Position numbers and translations under genes: made by a program. From an uncultured Lachnospiraceae bacterium (GTDB taxonomy: Bacteria; Bacillota; Clostridia; Lachnospirales; Lachnospiraceae), in the NCBI GenBank assembly GCA_910579615.1, contig CAJTUA010000006.1:148697-212696 (forward strand): a stretch of DNA of 64,000 nt. The letters are read 5' to 3'. The notes under the pieces are model-generated. The model searched no databases and was not told the origin of the DNA. It was given only the letters and a program-made list of their open reading frames with translations. Below are positions 52,896 to 61,502 of the stretch, piece by piece (position 1 is the stretch's first letter; the number at the start of each line of letters is the position of its first letter).

Positions 52896-53843
52896 ATGCA
52901 ACAACCGAATATATCCCAGCCAGATAACCATTTTGCCGGTTCTTGTTTGCATCCCCCGGACACCCTGCGCGCCTGTGATGCTTCCGCGCGCGTCCTTGCC
53001 GCGCAGAAAGAGCTCTCCGAAAAAGCGCCGCGCGTCCACTGCCTGACCAATGCCGTTACCATGAACGACGTTGCAAACATCCTGCTTGCCATCGGAGGCA
53101 GCGCCATCATGGCGCAGTGTGGGGCGGAAGCCGCACAGATTACAGCGCTGTGCCAGGCGACGTTGCTCAATACCGGTACGCCGTCCGACGAAAAATTTAC
53201 CGCCTGCCACCTTGCCGGTGCAAGGGCAAATGCGCTGGGGCATCCCGTCGTACTGGACCCGGTCGGCGTTGGCGCGAGCACCTACCGACAGGAAAATATA
53301 AAGAAACTGCTTTCAACGGTTCACCCGGAGCTCATCCGCTGCAATCTCGAAGAAGCACTCATGCTTCTTGCGCTTTTAGAGGGAACATATGAAACAGGCA
53401 GGGAGGATGCCCCTGCCCCTTACGTACCTGCCATGAAAGCCATGTCCTGCAAAATACGGCATGGCGGCGTTGAAAGCGGCATGTGCGCCGATAACAGCAC
53501 CTGCGCCGATGCCGCCGCACGGCTTGCCAAAGCATACCAGACATCCGTGCTGATATCCGGCAGCACCGATGCCATCTCCGACGGCGTGCATACGGCACTT
53601 GTCACGGGCGGCGACGCACGGATTTCGCGGATTACCGGGGGCGGCTGTATGCTCTCCGCAATCTGTGCCGCATTTTTGGCTGCCGGAAAGAATGGCTATG
53701 ATGCCGCACTGGATGCTTCCACCCTCTGGAAGCGGGCCGCAGAATGCGCGGGAGAAAAAACGGACGCGGTCCACTCCGGGATGGGGAGCTTCCGTATGCA
53801 TTTGTTTGATGCCGTAACAAACCCGGATTGTAACAAATCCTGA
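52896..53843 (+). CDS. thiM: Hydroxyethylthiazole kinase
   Basis: A 315-residue enzyme (usual length about 265-275). Conserved parts: PRVHCLTNAVTMNDVANILLA, MAQCGAEA (usually SPxM), LDPVGVGAS, and TGGGCMLSA with the catalytic Cys. It phosphorylates the thiazole alcohol with ATP. A 30-residue N-terminal extension and about 15 extra residues in the region after LLALLEGTYETG account for the extra length. AAAGGAGG lies before the ATG at 52896. Operon gene 2. Confidence 0.95.
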   Translation: MQQPNISQPDNHFAGSCLHPPDTLRACDASARVLAAQKELSEKAPRVHCLTNAVTMNDVANILLAIGGSAIMAQCGAEAAQITALCQATLLNTGTPSDEKFTACHLAGARANALGHPVVLDPVGVGASTYRQENIKKLLSTVHPELIRCNLEEALMLLALLEGTYETGREDAPAPYVPAMKAMSCKIRHGGVESGMCADNSTCADAAARLAKAYQTSVLISGSTDAISDGVHTALVTGGDARISRITGGGCMLSAICAAFLAAGKNGYDAALDASTLWKRAAECAGEKTDAVHSGMGSFRMHLFDAVTNPDCNKS

Positions 53844-53989
53844 CAAGACCAAAAATCTGCGGGACAGACATAACAACGCAGGTGGAACAGGTTTTAGACG
53901 TAGGTATGTCCACACATATATGTAATATCCCAGAAACGGACATATCCGCGGACATGCAAAAATAATATAATACAGAAACGAGGAATCCC

Positions 53990-54637
53990 ATGAACATTTC
54001 ACCAAAAACCCTGCGCCTGTATGCCGTCTCCGACCGCAGCTGGTTAAAGGAAAACGAAAGCTTAAAAGACATTCTCCCGCTGCTTTTTGAAAACGGCGTA
54101 ACGCTTTTTCAGCTGCGGGAAAAACATCTGGCAAGAGAAGCCTTTGTGCGCGAAGCCCTTGAAGTCAAGGAAGTCTGCCGCCGCTATGGCATCCCGCTTA
54201 TTATCAACGACGCAGTCGATATCGCAAAGGAAATCGGCGCGGATGGCGTGCATGTTGGGCTTTCGGATATGAGCGTCCAAAAAGCGCGGGAATTCCTCGG
54301 CGCAGACGTGATAATCGGCGCAAGCGCGCACAATGTCGCCGAAGCACTCGCCGCACAGGAGGCGGGCGCAGACTATATCGGCTGCGGCGCAGTCTTTTGC
54401 ACCAGCACCAAGACCGACGTTACCACGCTTGCGCTTAGCGAGCTTTCCGCCATCTGCAGCGCGGTGCGCATTCCCGCAGTCGCCATCGGCGGCATCACGG
54501 CAGAAAACCTTCCCCGGTTAAACGGCTGCGGCATCGCAGGTGCGGCTATTGTCAGCGCACTGTTCGCCCAGAACGACCCTGCCGCCGCGGCAAGGCAGCT
54601 GCGCGCGCTTGCAGACCAATTGAGCCAAACAAAATAA
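53990..54637 (+). CDS. thiE: Thiamine phosphate synthase
   Basis: A 215-residue TIM-barrel enzyme: LFQLREKHLAREAF, INDAVDIAKEIGADGVHVG, VIIGASAHNVAEA, GADYIGCGAVFCTSTK and PAVAIGGITAEN. It joins thiazole phosphate and HMP diphosphate to thiamin phosphate. GAGGAATCCC precedes the ATG. The 146-base gap from thiM contains an ATGTCC/GGACAT dyad and a TAATATAAT stretch that could be an internal promoter. Confidence 0.97.
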   Translation: MNISPKTLRLYAVSDRSWLKENESLKDILPLLFENGVTLFQLREKHLAREAFVREALEVKEVCRRYGIPLIINDAVDIAKEIGADGVHVGLSDMSVQKAREFLGADVIIGASAHNVAEALAAQEAGADYIGCGAVFCTSTKTDVTTLALSELSAICSAVRIPAVAIGGITAENLPRLNGCGIAGAAIVSALFAQNDPAAAARQLRALADQLSQTK

Positions 54638-54836
54638 AAATTATTACAAAAAAACGATAACCGGGCAATTCCCAGGGGGCAGATTGGGGGCACCACCTTC
54701 TGCCGCCAAAAGGCTCGCTGCGCAGGGCAGACCCATTCCCAAAGCGCGGCAGCCAGAAAAAGAAAAATTAATGCAACGAAACCACGCGCATACCTTGCGC
54801 ATCTTCGCGTTCCAAAAACGCAGAAAAGAGGAATTT

Positions 54837-55622
54837 ATGTACACTGCATTAACAATCGCTGGAAGCGATTCCAGCGGAGGCGCCGGCATCCAGGCAGATA
54901 TCAAAACCATGACCGCACACGGCATTTACGCCATGAGCGCGGTTACCGCTTTGACTGCCCAGAATACGACCGGCGTTTTTGATATTATGGAAGTCACCCC
55001 ATCGTTTCTGGCAAAACAGCTGGATTGCATATTTACGGATATTTTTCCGGATGCGGTAAAAATCGGGATGACCGCCTCACCGAGCCTGATTGAAGTGATT
55101 GCCGACAAGCTGAAAGAGCATCGCGCAATACACATCGTCACTGACCCGGTTATGGTTTCCACCAGCGGCTCACGTTTAATCAGCGAGGAAGCCATCGGCG
55201 CGCTGAAGAAATATCTGCTGCCATTGGCAGAGCTGATTACGCCCAACATCCCGGAGGCGGAGGTTTTGACTGGAAAAAGTATTGTCACCGCAGGCGACAT
55301 GGAACAGGCAGCGAAATGGATGCAGGAGCATTTCGGCTGCAATGTTGTTGTCAAGGGCGGACACCAGACAAACACCGCGAACGATGTGCTCTGCACGGAT
55401 AAGGGGCTACAGTGGTTTTACGGCAGGCGCATCGGCAACCCGAATACCCACGGCACCGGCTGCACCTTATCAAGCGCCATCGCAAGCAACCTCGCCATGG
55501 GGCTTACTCTGGCGGAATCCGTACAGAACGCCAAGGATTACCTCTCCGGCGCACTCGCCGACATGCTCGACCTCGGAAAAGGTTCCGGTCCGCTCAACCA
55601 TATGTACCGTTTCAGTAAATAA
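54837..55622 (+). CDS. thiD: HMP kinase / HMP-phosphate kinase
   Basis: A 261-residue PfkB-like kinase: TIAGSDSSGGAGIQADIKT at the N terminus, DPVMVSTSGSRL, and HGTGCTLSSAIASNLA near the end with the catalytic Asp-equivalent region. It phosphorylates hydroxymethylpyrimidine twice to HMP-PP. The ATG at 54837 has AGAGGA 7 bases upstream; the frame extends upstream to 54684 but that part has no homology. The 199-base gap from thiE holds no gene I can support. Confidence 0.97.
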   Translation: MYTALTIAGSDSSGGAGIQADIKTMTAHGIYAMSAVTALTAQNTTGVFDIMEVTPSFLAKQLDCIFTDIFPDAVKIGMTASPSLIEVIADKLKEHRAIHIVTDPVMVSTSGSRLISEEAIGALKKYLLPLAELITPNIPEAEVLTGKSIVTAGDMEQAAKWMQEHFGCNVVVKGGHQTNTANDVLCTDKGLQWFYGRRIGNPNTHGTGCTLSSAIASNLAMGLTLAESVQNAKDYLSGALADMLDLGKGSGPLNHMYRFSK

Positions 55623-55638
55623 TTCCCAATTTTATAAT

Positions 55639-55683
55639 ACAGCATATGCTTGGGAGGGCATATGCGGAACTTAAAATAGGAGG
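55639..55683 (+). repeat. Dispersed GCATATGC hairpin element, short copy
   Basis: ACA then GCATATGC (55642-55649), TTGGGAGG, GCATATGC (55658-55665), then GGAACTTAAAATAGGAGG, which is the thiC ribosome site. It makes an 8-bp stem, and its flanks match the long copy at 14268-14380 base for base over about 30 positions. It starts 17 bases after the thiD stop. Confidence 0.75.
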
Positions 55684-55688
55684 CAAAA

Positions 55689-57002
55689 ATGTCAAACACA
55701 TACACCACCCAGATGGACGCAGCACGCCGCGGCATCCTCACACCGCAGATGAAAATCGTCGCGGAAAAAGAAAAAATGGAAGAAAGCCGCCTGATGCAGC
55801 TTGTCGCGCAGGGCAAGGTCGCCATCTGCGCAAACAAAAACCATAAATGCCTGAACCCGGAAGGCGTCGGCAGCATGCTGCGCACCAAAATCAACGTCAA
55901 CCTCGGCGTGTCGCGCGACTGTAAAGATTACGATATTGAGATGGAAAAAGTCATGAGCGCGGTAGACCTCGGCGCAGAAGCAATTATGGACCTCTCCAGC
56001 CACGGCAACACGCAGCCGTTCCGCCAGAAGCTGACCAAAGAATGCCCCGTTATGATTGGCACCGTGCCGGTCTATGACAGCGTCATCCACTATCAGCGCG
56101 ACCTCGCCACACTGACCGCAAAAGACTTCATTGATGTCGTGCGCATGCACGCGCAGGACGGCGTTGATTTCGTCACGCTGCATTGTGGCATCACGCGCAA
56201 GACCATTGACCAGATTCGCACGCACAACCGCAAAATGAACCTTGTCAGCCGCGGCGGAAGCCTTGTTTTTGCGTGGATGAGCATGACCGGGGAAGAAAAC
56301 CCGTTCTACGAGTATTTTGATGAAATTCTTGATATCTGCGAGGAATATGATGTGACCATTTCCCTGGGGGATGCCTGCCGTCCGGGCTGCCTTGCGGATG
56401 CGACCGATGTCTGCCAGATTGAGGAACTGGTTCGCCTCGGCGAACTCACAAAACGCGCATGGGCACACAATGTTCAGGTCATGATTGAAGGACCGGGGCA
56501 TATGCCGCTCAATCAGATTGCTGCCAATATGGAAATCCAGAAAACCATCTGCATGGGCGCGCCATTCTATGTCTTAGGGCCGCTTGTCACGGATATCGCG
56601 CCGGGGTACGACCATATCACAAGCGCCATCGGCGGCGCGGTGGCAGCAATGAGCGGCGCAGCATTTTTGTGCTACGTCACCCCGGCGGAACATCTCGCGC
56701 TGCCAAATGTCGAGGATGTCAAACAGGGGATTATTGCTTCGAAAATTGCAGCGCACGCTGCGGATATCGCCAAAGGCATCCCGGGCGCGCGGGATATCGA
56801 CGACCGCATGGCGGACGCAAGACGCAACCTGGACTGGGACGAACAATTTGCCTGCGCGCTTGACCCAAAGACCGCAAAGCAGATTCGCGACAGCCGCAAG
56901 CCGGAGGATGACCATGCCGACACCTGCAGTATGTGCGGCAAATTCTGCGCCGTGCGCAGTATGAACAAGGCGCTCGCAGGGGAATATATTGATATTTTGT
57001 AA
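55689..57002 (+). CDS. thiC: Phosphomethylpyrimidine synthase
   Basis: A 437-residue radical SAM enzyme that converts AIR to HMP phosphate. Conserved segments: NLGVSRDCKDYDIEMEK, MDLSSHGNTQPFRQ, VTLHCGITRK, ISLGDACRPGCLADATD, MIEGPGHMPLNQI, and a C-terminal cluster motif CSMCGKFC (Cys-x2-Cys-x4-Cys). AGGAGG from the hairpin element precedes the ATG. Last gene of the thiamin operon. Confidence 0.98.
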   Translation: MSNTYTTQMDAARRGILTPQMKIVAEKEKMEESRLMQLVAQGKVAICANKNHKCLNPEGVGSMLRTKINVNLGVSRDCKDYDIEMEKVMSAVDLGAEAIMDLSSHGNTQPFRQKLTKECPVMIGTVPVYDSVIHYQRDLATLTAKDFIDVVRMHAQDGVDFVTLHCGITRKTIDQIRTHNRKMNLVSRGGSLVFAWMSMTGEENPFYEYFDEILDICEEYDVTISLGDACRPGCLADATDVCQIEELVRLGELTKRAWAHNVQVMIEGPGHMPLNQIAANMEIQKTICMGAPFYVLGPLVTDIAPGYDHITSAIGGAVAAMSGAAFLCYVTPAEHLALPNVEDVKQGIIASKIAAHAADIAKGIPGARDIDDRMADARRNLDWDEQFACALDPKTAKQIRDSRKPEDDHADTCSMCGKFCAVRSMNKALAGEYIDIL

Positions 57003-57028
57003 TATATTTACTAATGCAAATACACAGG

Positions 57029-57068
57029 GAAGTTCCCTTCCGAAAAAGGCGGGGAACTTTCTTTTTTC
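57029..57068 (+). terminator. Terminator of the thiamin operon
   Basis: AAGTTCCC pairs with GGGAACTT across a 14-base loop, followed by TCTTTTTTC. Confidence 0.88.
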
Positions 57069-57187
57069 AAAAACCACTGAACCATTCCGCCCCTCCCGCG
57101 ACCTTGTAGATGAAATCCGGATTTCACTGGTGTTTTGTGCCATACGCGGCACAAAGCCCCACATCATTTCAACAGAGGCAAACAATC

Positions 57188-58873
57188 ATGCAAAACAAAA
57201 ACCTGGAAAACCAAATTGATTTTCTGCTGAATGCAGCCCTGCAAAAATGCGGCAATATTTATGATGCCGAAGATTTGACGCAGGAGGTGCTGCTTGCGGC
57301 GCTCGCCTTTCTCGAAAAAGGAAACACCATACAGGATGTGCGGGCATGGCTTTTGACCGTCCTGAACCGCAGATTCAACGATATGCTCCGCAAAAAATAC
57401 CGCCAGCCGACCGTTTTTATAGGCTGTGACTTTGATTTGGTTGGCGGGATTGCCGCCGAAACCCTGACGGAAACCGATATGGCGGCAGACGAAGAAGCAT
57501 GGAATTTGCGCAGGGAGGTCGCATACCTTGCCAAAAACTACCGAGAAGTGATTGTCCGCTACTATATGGAGGGACAAAGCATTGCAGAAATTGCCGCCGC
57601 GCTCGGCATCCCGCAGGGAACCGTAAAAAGCAGGCTGCACTTTGGCAGGGAGCAAATCAGGAAAGGAATGGAACATATGGAAAAATACACAAAACAAAGC
57701 TATTCCCCGGTAACACTGCTACTTTCCAACAGCGGCATGTGCGGACGAAGCGGCGAGCCCACATCGCTTGTCAACGATGATTTAACGGTGCAGAATATTT
57801 TGTGGCTCGCCTACAAAAAGCCGCTGGCCATCGAGGAAATCTCACAGGCCATCGGAATTCCGACCGCCTACATTGAACCGCATGTCCGCAAACTGGTAAA
57901 CGCCGAATTGATGCGCCAGACCGGGACAAGGTATTACACGGATTTTATAATTTCCACGGTCGAGGATTGCGAGAAATACATCCCGGCACAAAAACTGCTT
58001 GTACACGAGCATTTTGATTTGTTCTGGGGTGCAATCAAAAAAAATTTACAGAAATTAAAAGAAACGTCCCTCTATCAGAACTGCGGCTTTGACGCAAGAA
58101 ATTCACTGGAGTTATATTTTGCATTCCACTGTCTGGATTACGGCATCTATACGGCATTTGGCAATATTTTTGGCACCGGGCAGATTTTCCCGGACCGGCC
58201 GGACGGCGGGCAGTGGATTGCTTTTGGAACCGTTCATTTTTCCAAATTCAACCCGCAGGAACACATTGACTTGATGGCACATGCCTATGCCGGGGAACGG
58301 CACACCGATTTCCATAATTTTGCCGGGTGCAAAACGGCGCAAATGCATGTGTACAGCGCGGCAGGCTTCCCTGCACGCTCCTATGACCGCGCACCGGAAT
58401 ACACATTTCTTCCATCCGGCGAGAACCTTGATGCGGTCATCACGCAGCTGCTCTGCCTGTTAAAAACGGGCACTGACCCGGAATCAACCGGCTTTAACAC
58501 GGAATATTTAAAATCAATCCCGTGGCTTGAGGAATGCAGGATTTTGCGGGAAGAAAACGGAAAACCGATCCTCAACATCCCGGTACTTGACGGCGCACAG
58601 GCGCAACAAGTCTGGGAGCTTTGCGGCCAGGCAGCGGCAGCACTCTCAGAAGATGTCAAGCCGCTCCTTGCAAGATTCCTTTGCGGGAAAAAACAGGAAA
58701 TCCCGGCACATTTGGACAGCGTCCCGCTGCAAAAACAATATCTTTACGCACACAATGCCATGCTGTTTGCAACCGTGCGCGAAGCGATGAAGCGTGGGGA
58801 ACTCTACGATGGCGGCTATGACACCGAGGAAGAACAACCGCCCTGCCCGATGATTTTTGTCTGGGAAGAATAA
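57188..58873 (+). CDS. ECF-like sigma factor with a 400-residue C-terminal extension
   Basis: A 561-residue protein. Region 2 (about 10-75; NIYDAEDLTQEVLLAALAFL, VRAWLLTVLNRRFNDMLRKK) and region 4 (about 105-160; NYREVIVRYYMEGQSIAEIA, IPQGTVKSRLHFGREQIRKG) form a sigma factor. The extension includes a winged-helix segment (about 205-260; LAIEEISQAIGIPTAYIEPH) and a large uncharacterised part to residue 561. Similar long sigma-like proteins exist in Firmicutes; their role is unclear to me. AGAGG lies 9 bases before the ATG at 57188. It is a single gene between two terminators; its target promoter is not evident here. Confidence 0.85.
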   Translation: MQNKNLENQIDFLLNAALQKCGNIYDAEDLTQEVLLAALAFLEKGNTIQDVRAWLLTVLNRRFNDMLRKKYRQPTVFIGCDFDLVGGIAAETLTETDMAADEEAWNLRREVAYLAKNYREVIVRYYMEGQSIAEIAAALGIPQGTVKSRLHFGREQIRKGMEHMEKYTKQSYSPVTLLLSNSGMCGRSGEPTSLVNDDLTVQNILWLAYKKPLAIEEISQAIGIPTAYIEPHVRKLVNAELMRQTGTRYYTDFIISTVEDCEKYIPAQKLLVHEHFDLFWGAIKKNLQKLKETSLYQNCGFDARNSLELYFAFHCLDYGIYTAFGNIFGTGQIFPDRPDGGQWIAFGTVHFSKFNPQEHIDLMAHAYAGERHTDFHNFAGCKTAQMHVYSAAGFPARSYDRAPEYTFLPSGENLDAVITQLLCLLKTGTDPESTGFNTEYLKSIPWLEECRILREENGKPILNIPVLDGAQAQQVWELCGQAAAALSEDVKPLLARFLCGKKQEIPAHLDSVPLQKQYLYAHNAMLFATVREAMKRGELYDGGYDTEEEQPPCPMIFVWEE

Positions 58874-58880
58874 AAACAGG

Positions 58881-58926
58881 CTCCTGCGGGAACAAGCTTT
58901 TGATTTTTCGCTTGTTCCTGCAGGAG
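58881..58926 (+). terminator. Terminator after the sigma-like gene
   Basis: CTCCTGCGGGAACAAGC (58881-58897) pairs with GCTTGTTCCTGCAGGAG (58910-58926) with one mismatch. Only TTTC follows, so efficiency is uncertain. Confidence 0.75.
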
Positions 58927-59041
58927 TTTCGAATATCGCGCCAGGCATTGCCATATACAAGAAACTTTTATGCTATTGTTTCCGAATCTCTCTGTTTGGC
59001 AGCAACAGAAGAATAAATTACAGACTTTTTGCGATTACTTC

Positions 59042-61132
59042 TCACAGCCGCAGGTTCCCTTCCATTCCCTCATAATCCACCACGCGCGTCTGTCCGTTTT
59101 TCAGCGCAATCGTAACCGGGCCAAACGTGCCGCAGCCCGCCTTGTCCGTATAAGCAATGGAGCGAACCGGGAAAATCTCCTCCTGCGTGAAGGCTTCTGC
59201 ACTTTCCTTTGTAATCACCTGCGAAACCATCACATAAGGCTCGCAGCCGCCGTACTGCTTTTTCCGCTCCGTGCCCGCGTAAATTACGATGGAATGCTCC
59301 GAGTCCGGGTTTGTTCCAGTACTGTAAATTATTCCTAAATCATCCCAACCGTCATAGATGGTCATTGCGAGCTGCCGCGGCTTTCCCATCGCATCCTTCC
59401 CGCAAAGCACGATTGCCTTTGCACTACCCTCGCGGTACTCTGCCACGACGGTACCATTGTCCGGGAAACCGTAAGCGCCGAGCGTAAAGCGGACTGGACG
59501 GCGGAAGAGTTTCATCTTGTCCACGCGCACAATCCCATACGGCACCGGAAAATCCGCCAGGAAAAGTCCCTGCATCCAGTGCGTTTCGGTATTCAGCCGA
59601 TAATCAAAATACTGCCTGCGGTACAAAACGCCATCCCGCACGCCGCCCCAGAAAGTTGCATTGGCAAGGGATAAGGTATTGTAAGTCAAATCCTTTAGCA
59701 CGTACTGTTGCGATTCCACCTCGCCGGTAACAATAGCCGGAACGGTATCTGCACCCGCCTGCGGCGTCGCTTCCCACGGATACTTCGTATTAAAGCAGAG
59801 TTTCGCGTAATTCCAAAGCCCATGTTTATCCCCGGCGTTTTTCACAATCTTTCCCGTGCGCAGGATAGTCTCGCCGTTCGCCTTGTGGTTCGTAAAACAG
59901 AGAGCCGGACCGTTAAGCGCCGTTTCCTTGATTTCATTTTCTTCCAGTTTTTCCCAGCTCCCATTATTCTCCTTCTCTGTCCAGAACGGATGATTCTCCG
60001 GCAGATGCAGGCACAGGAACGCCTTTCCCATCCAAAACGGCGATTCTGCGCAGGAATATCCCTGCACAAGCGGGGCAAACTGCCCGTAAAATCCCATGGT
60101 CGGAATGCCCTCCCAGGAGAAATCTTCGCGCGATAAAAACTGTAACAGCGAGCCGGATGCGATACGCCTTGCAAGCCCTGCATCCGCCGCAGAATGGCGC
60201 AGCATGAAATTGCCATCAAACGGACTTGTGCTTGCATAACGGTAAATGCAGCTTCTGCCCCACATATTCGTAAAGCCATCCGCATCAAAAAAGTCCGGGT
60301 AGCTCTCCATCAGGCGGTTGGAATACTCCTCAAATTTCTGCGCGAGGAACGGCTCATTTTCGTAGCCGTACCACGCATTCCAGAGCGGCGCATAGAAATT
60401 AAACGCCCAGCAGGAATAATAGTCAAAGCTCTGCCCGTCGCGGTACCACCCATCCCCAACATAATAGTCAAGGACTGCCTGTGCATGGTCAAGCATGATT
60501 TCATGGTCAATCGGATAACCCTCCATATGCAGAAACGCCATATCAAGCATATTGAACATACGCCAGTTCTGCGGTACGGTGTTCGCGTGCGCAAAACTGG
60601 TGAGAAACGCCGCAATTACGTCCTTCTCCTCTTTCGTGCAGCCCTCCCAGATGACCGTCCGGCTCGCCCAAAGCCCAATCACAAGCGCACAGGTTTCCAC
60701 GGTCTGCTGGAACGCGCGGAACGGGTCAAAACGCCCGGTAATGTCCTGCAATTCTTCGTATGTGCCGACAAAATTTGCATCGCCCGGCGTGCAGGAGCGC
60801 AAAATCTGGTTTTTGTAGTAATCCTTCAATTTGTAACCGCAGATGGCAAGCTCCGGCTTGATGGAAAGCAGCGGCGCAGCAATGAAAAATGACCTTGTCA
60901 GCCCTTCAAACATCTCCGCTTTGCGCTCTGCTAACGGCGATTTCCCATCCGCATCAAGATGCGGATATGTGATTTTCGTTTCCTGGCGCGGCACGACCAC
61001 CGGGTCATCAAAGCTTTTGATATGCCGGAAAATCCCCGCCAGCATATATTCGCCCGCCTCAATCCAGCTTTGTCTTGTCAGCCCTGTATATGGGCTGAGT
61101 GTAAAATCCGTATGTTTTGGTTGAAAGACCAT
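59042..61132 (-). CDS. DUF2264 family protein, likely glycoside hydrolase
   Basis: A 696-residue cytoplasmic protein of DUF2264 type: N-terminal (α/α)6-like helical half (about 1-400; WIEAGEYMLAGIFRHIKSF, MFEGLTRSFF, DGWYRDGQSFDYYSCWAFNFY) and a β-rich C-terminal half. I recall that DUF2264 proteins were placed in family GH154, which includes β-glucuronidases; this needs confirmation. Action on pectin- or xylan-derived uronides would fit the rest of the window. GGAGGGG precedes the ATG. Confidence 0.85.
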   Translation of the reverse strand: MVFQPKHTDFTLSPYTGLTRQSWIEAGEYMLAGIFRHIKSFDDPVVVPRQETKITYPHLDADGKSPLAERKAEMFEGLTRSFFIAAPLLSIKPELAICGYKLKDYYKNQILRSCTPGDANFVGTYEELQDITGRFDPFRAFQQTVETCALVIGLWASRTVIWEGCTKEEKDVIAAFLTSFAHANTVPQNWRMFNMLDMAFLHMEGYPIDHEIMLDHAQAVLDYYVGDGWYRDGQSFDYYSCWAFNFYAPLWNAWYGYENEPFLAQKFEEYSNRLMESYPDFFDADGFTNMWGRSCIYRYASTSPFDGNFMLRHSAADAGLARRIASGSLLQFLSREDFSWEGIPTMGFYGQFAPLVQGYSCAESPFWMGKAFLCLHLPENHPFWTEKENNGSWEKLEENEIKETALNGPALCFTNHKANGETILRTGKIVKNAGDKHGLWNYAKLCFNTKYPWEATPQAGADTVPAIVTGEVESQQYVLKDLTYNTLSLANATFWGGVRDGVLYRRQYFDYRLNTETHWMQGLFLADFPVPYGIVRVDKMKLFRRPVRFTLGAYGFPDNGTVVAEYREGSAKAIVLCGKDAMGKPRQLAMTIYDGWDDLGIIYSTGTNPDSEHSIVIYAGTERKKQYGGCEPYVMVSQVITKESAEAFTQEEIFPVRSIAYTDKAGCGTFGPVTIALKNGQTRVVDYEGMEGNLRL

Positions 61133-61169
61133 AAAAATCCCCTCCTTGCAGTTTTGTTTTTCGTGGTTT

Positions 61170-61198
61170 ATTATACTAAATCAGGGGCGTTCCTGCAA
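61170..61198 (-). promoter_or_regulatory. Promoter of the DUF2264 gene
   Basis: TTGCAG (61193-61198), 17 bases, TATAAT (61170-61175) on the minus strand, 37 bases before the ATG. Confidence 0.75.
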
Positions 61199-61244
61199 GT
61201 TAAATCAAGAACCGGATCACAGAATGCGGGGGCATAACGCAGTT

Positions 61245-61275
61245 GAGGGCAAAACCGTAGTACGGCTTTGCCCTC
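61245..61275. repeat. Strong hairpin between two divergent genes
   Basis: GAGGGCAAAACCG (61245-61257) pairs with CGGCTTTGCCCTC (61263-61275) save one mismatch. It has the look of a terminator but lies upstream of both neighbouring promoters and ends no visible gene. Confidence 0.6.
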
Positions 61276-61376
61276 TGTCACTGTCCTATTTTGCATTCCC
61301 GTTCTTTGGGCTCTGCTTCTTTCCGCACCAGACATGCTTTTGCCCGAAAAAACACAACGGACACGAAAAATTTTCC

Positions 61377-61406
61377 TTGCATTCTCCCCCTTATCCATGC
61401 TATTAT
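61377..61406 (+). promoter_or_regulatory. Promoter of the Rpn-family gene
   Basis: TTGCAT (61377-61382), 18 bases, TATTAT (61401-61406), about 97 bases before the ATG. Confidence 0.55.
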
Positions 61407-61502
61407 ATATCTGTGACAATATCTATCACATTTCTTTCATCATCGACCGCATCGGTCATGATTCCACATTTTTAACAAAACACATTCAGGAAAGGAGATT
61501 TT

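Noticed and set aside
54684..54836. N-terminal extension of ThiD
   Set aside because: The stretch lacks homology to the kinase family, and a proper ribosome site precedes the ATG at 54837.
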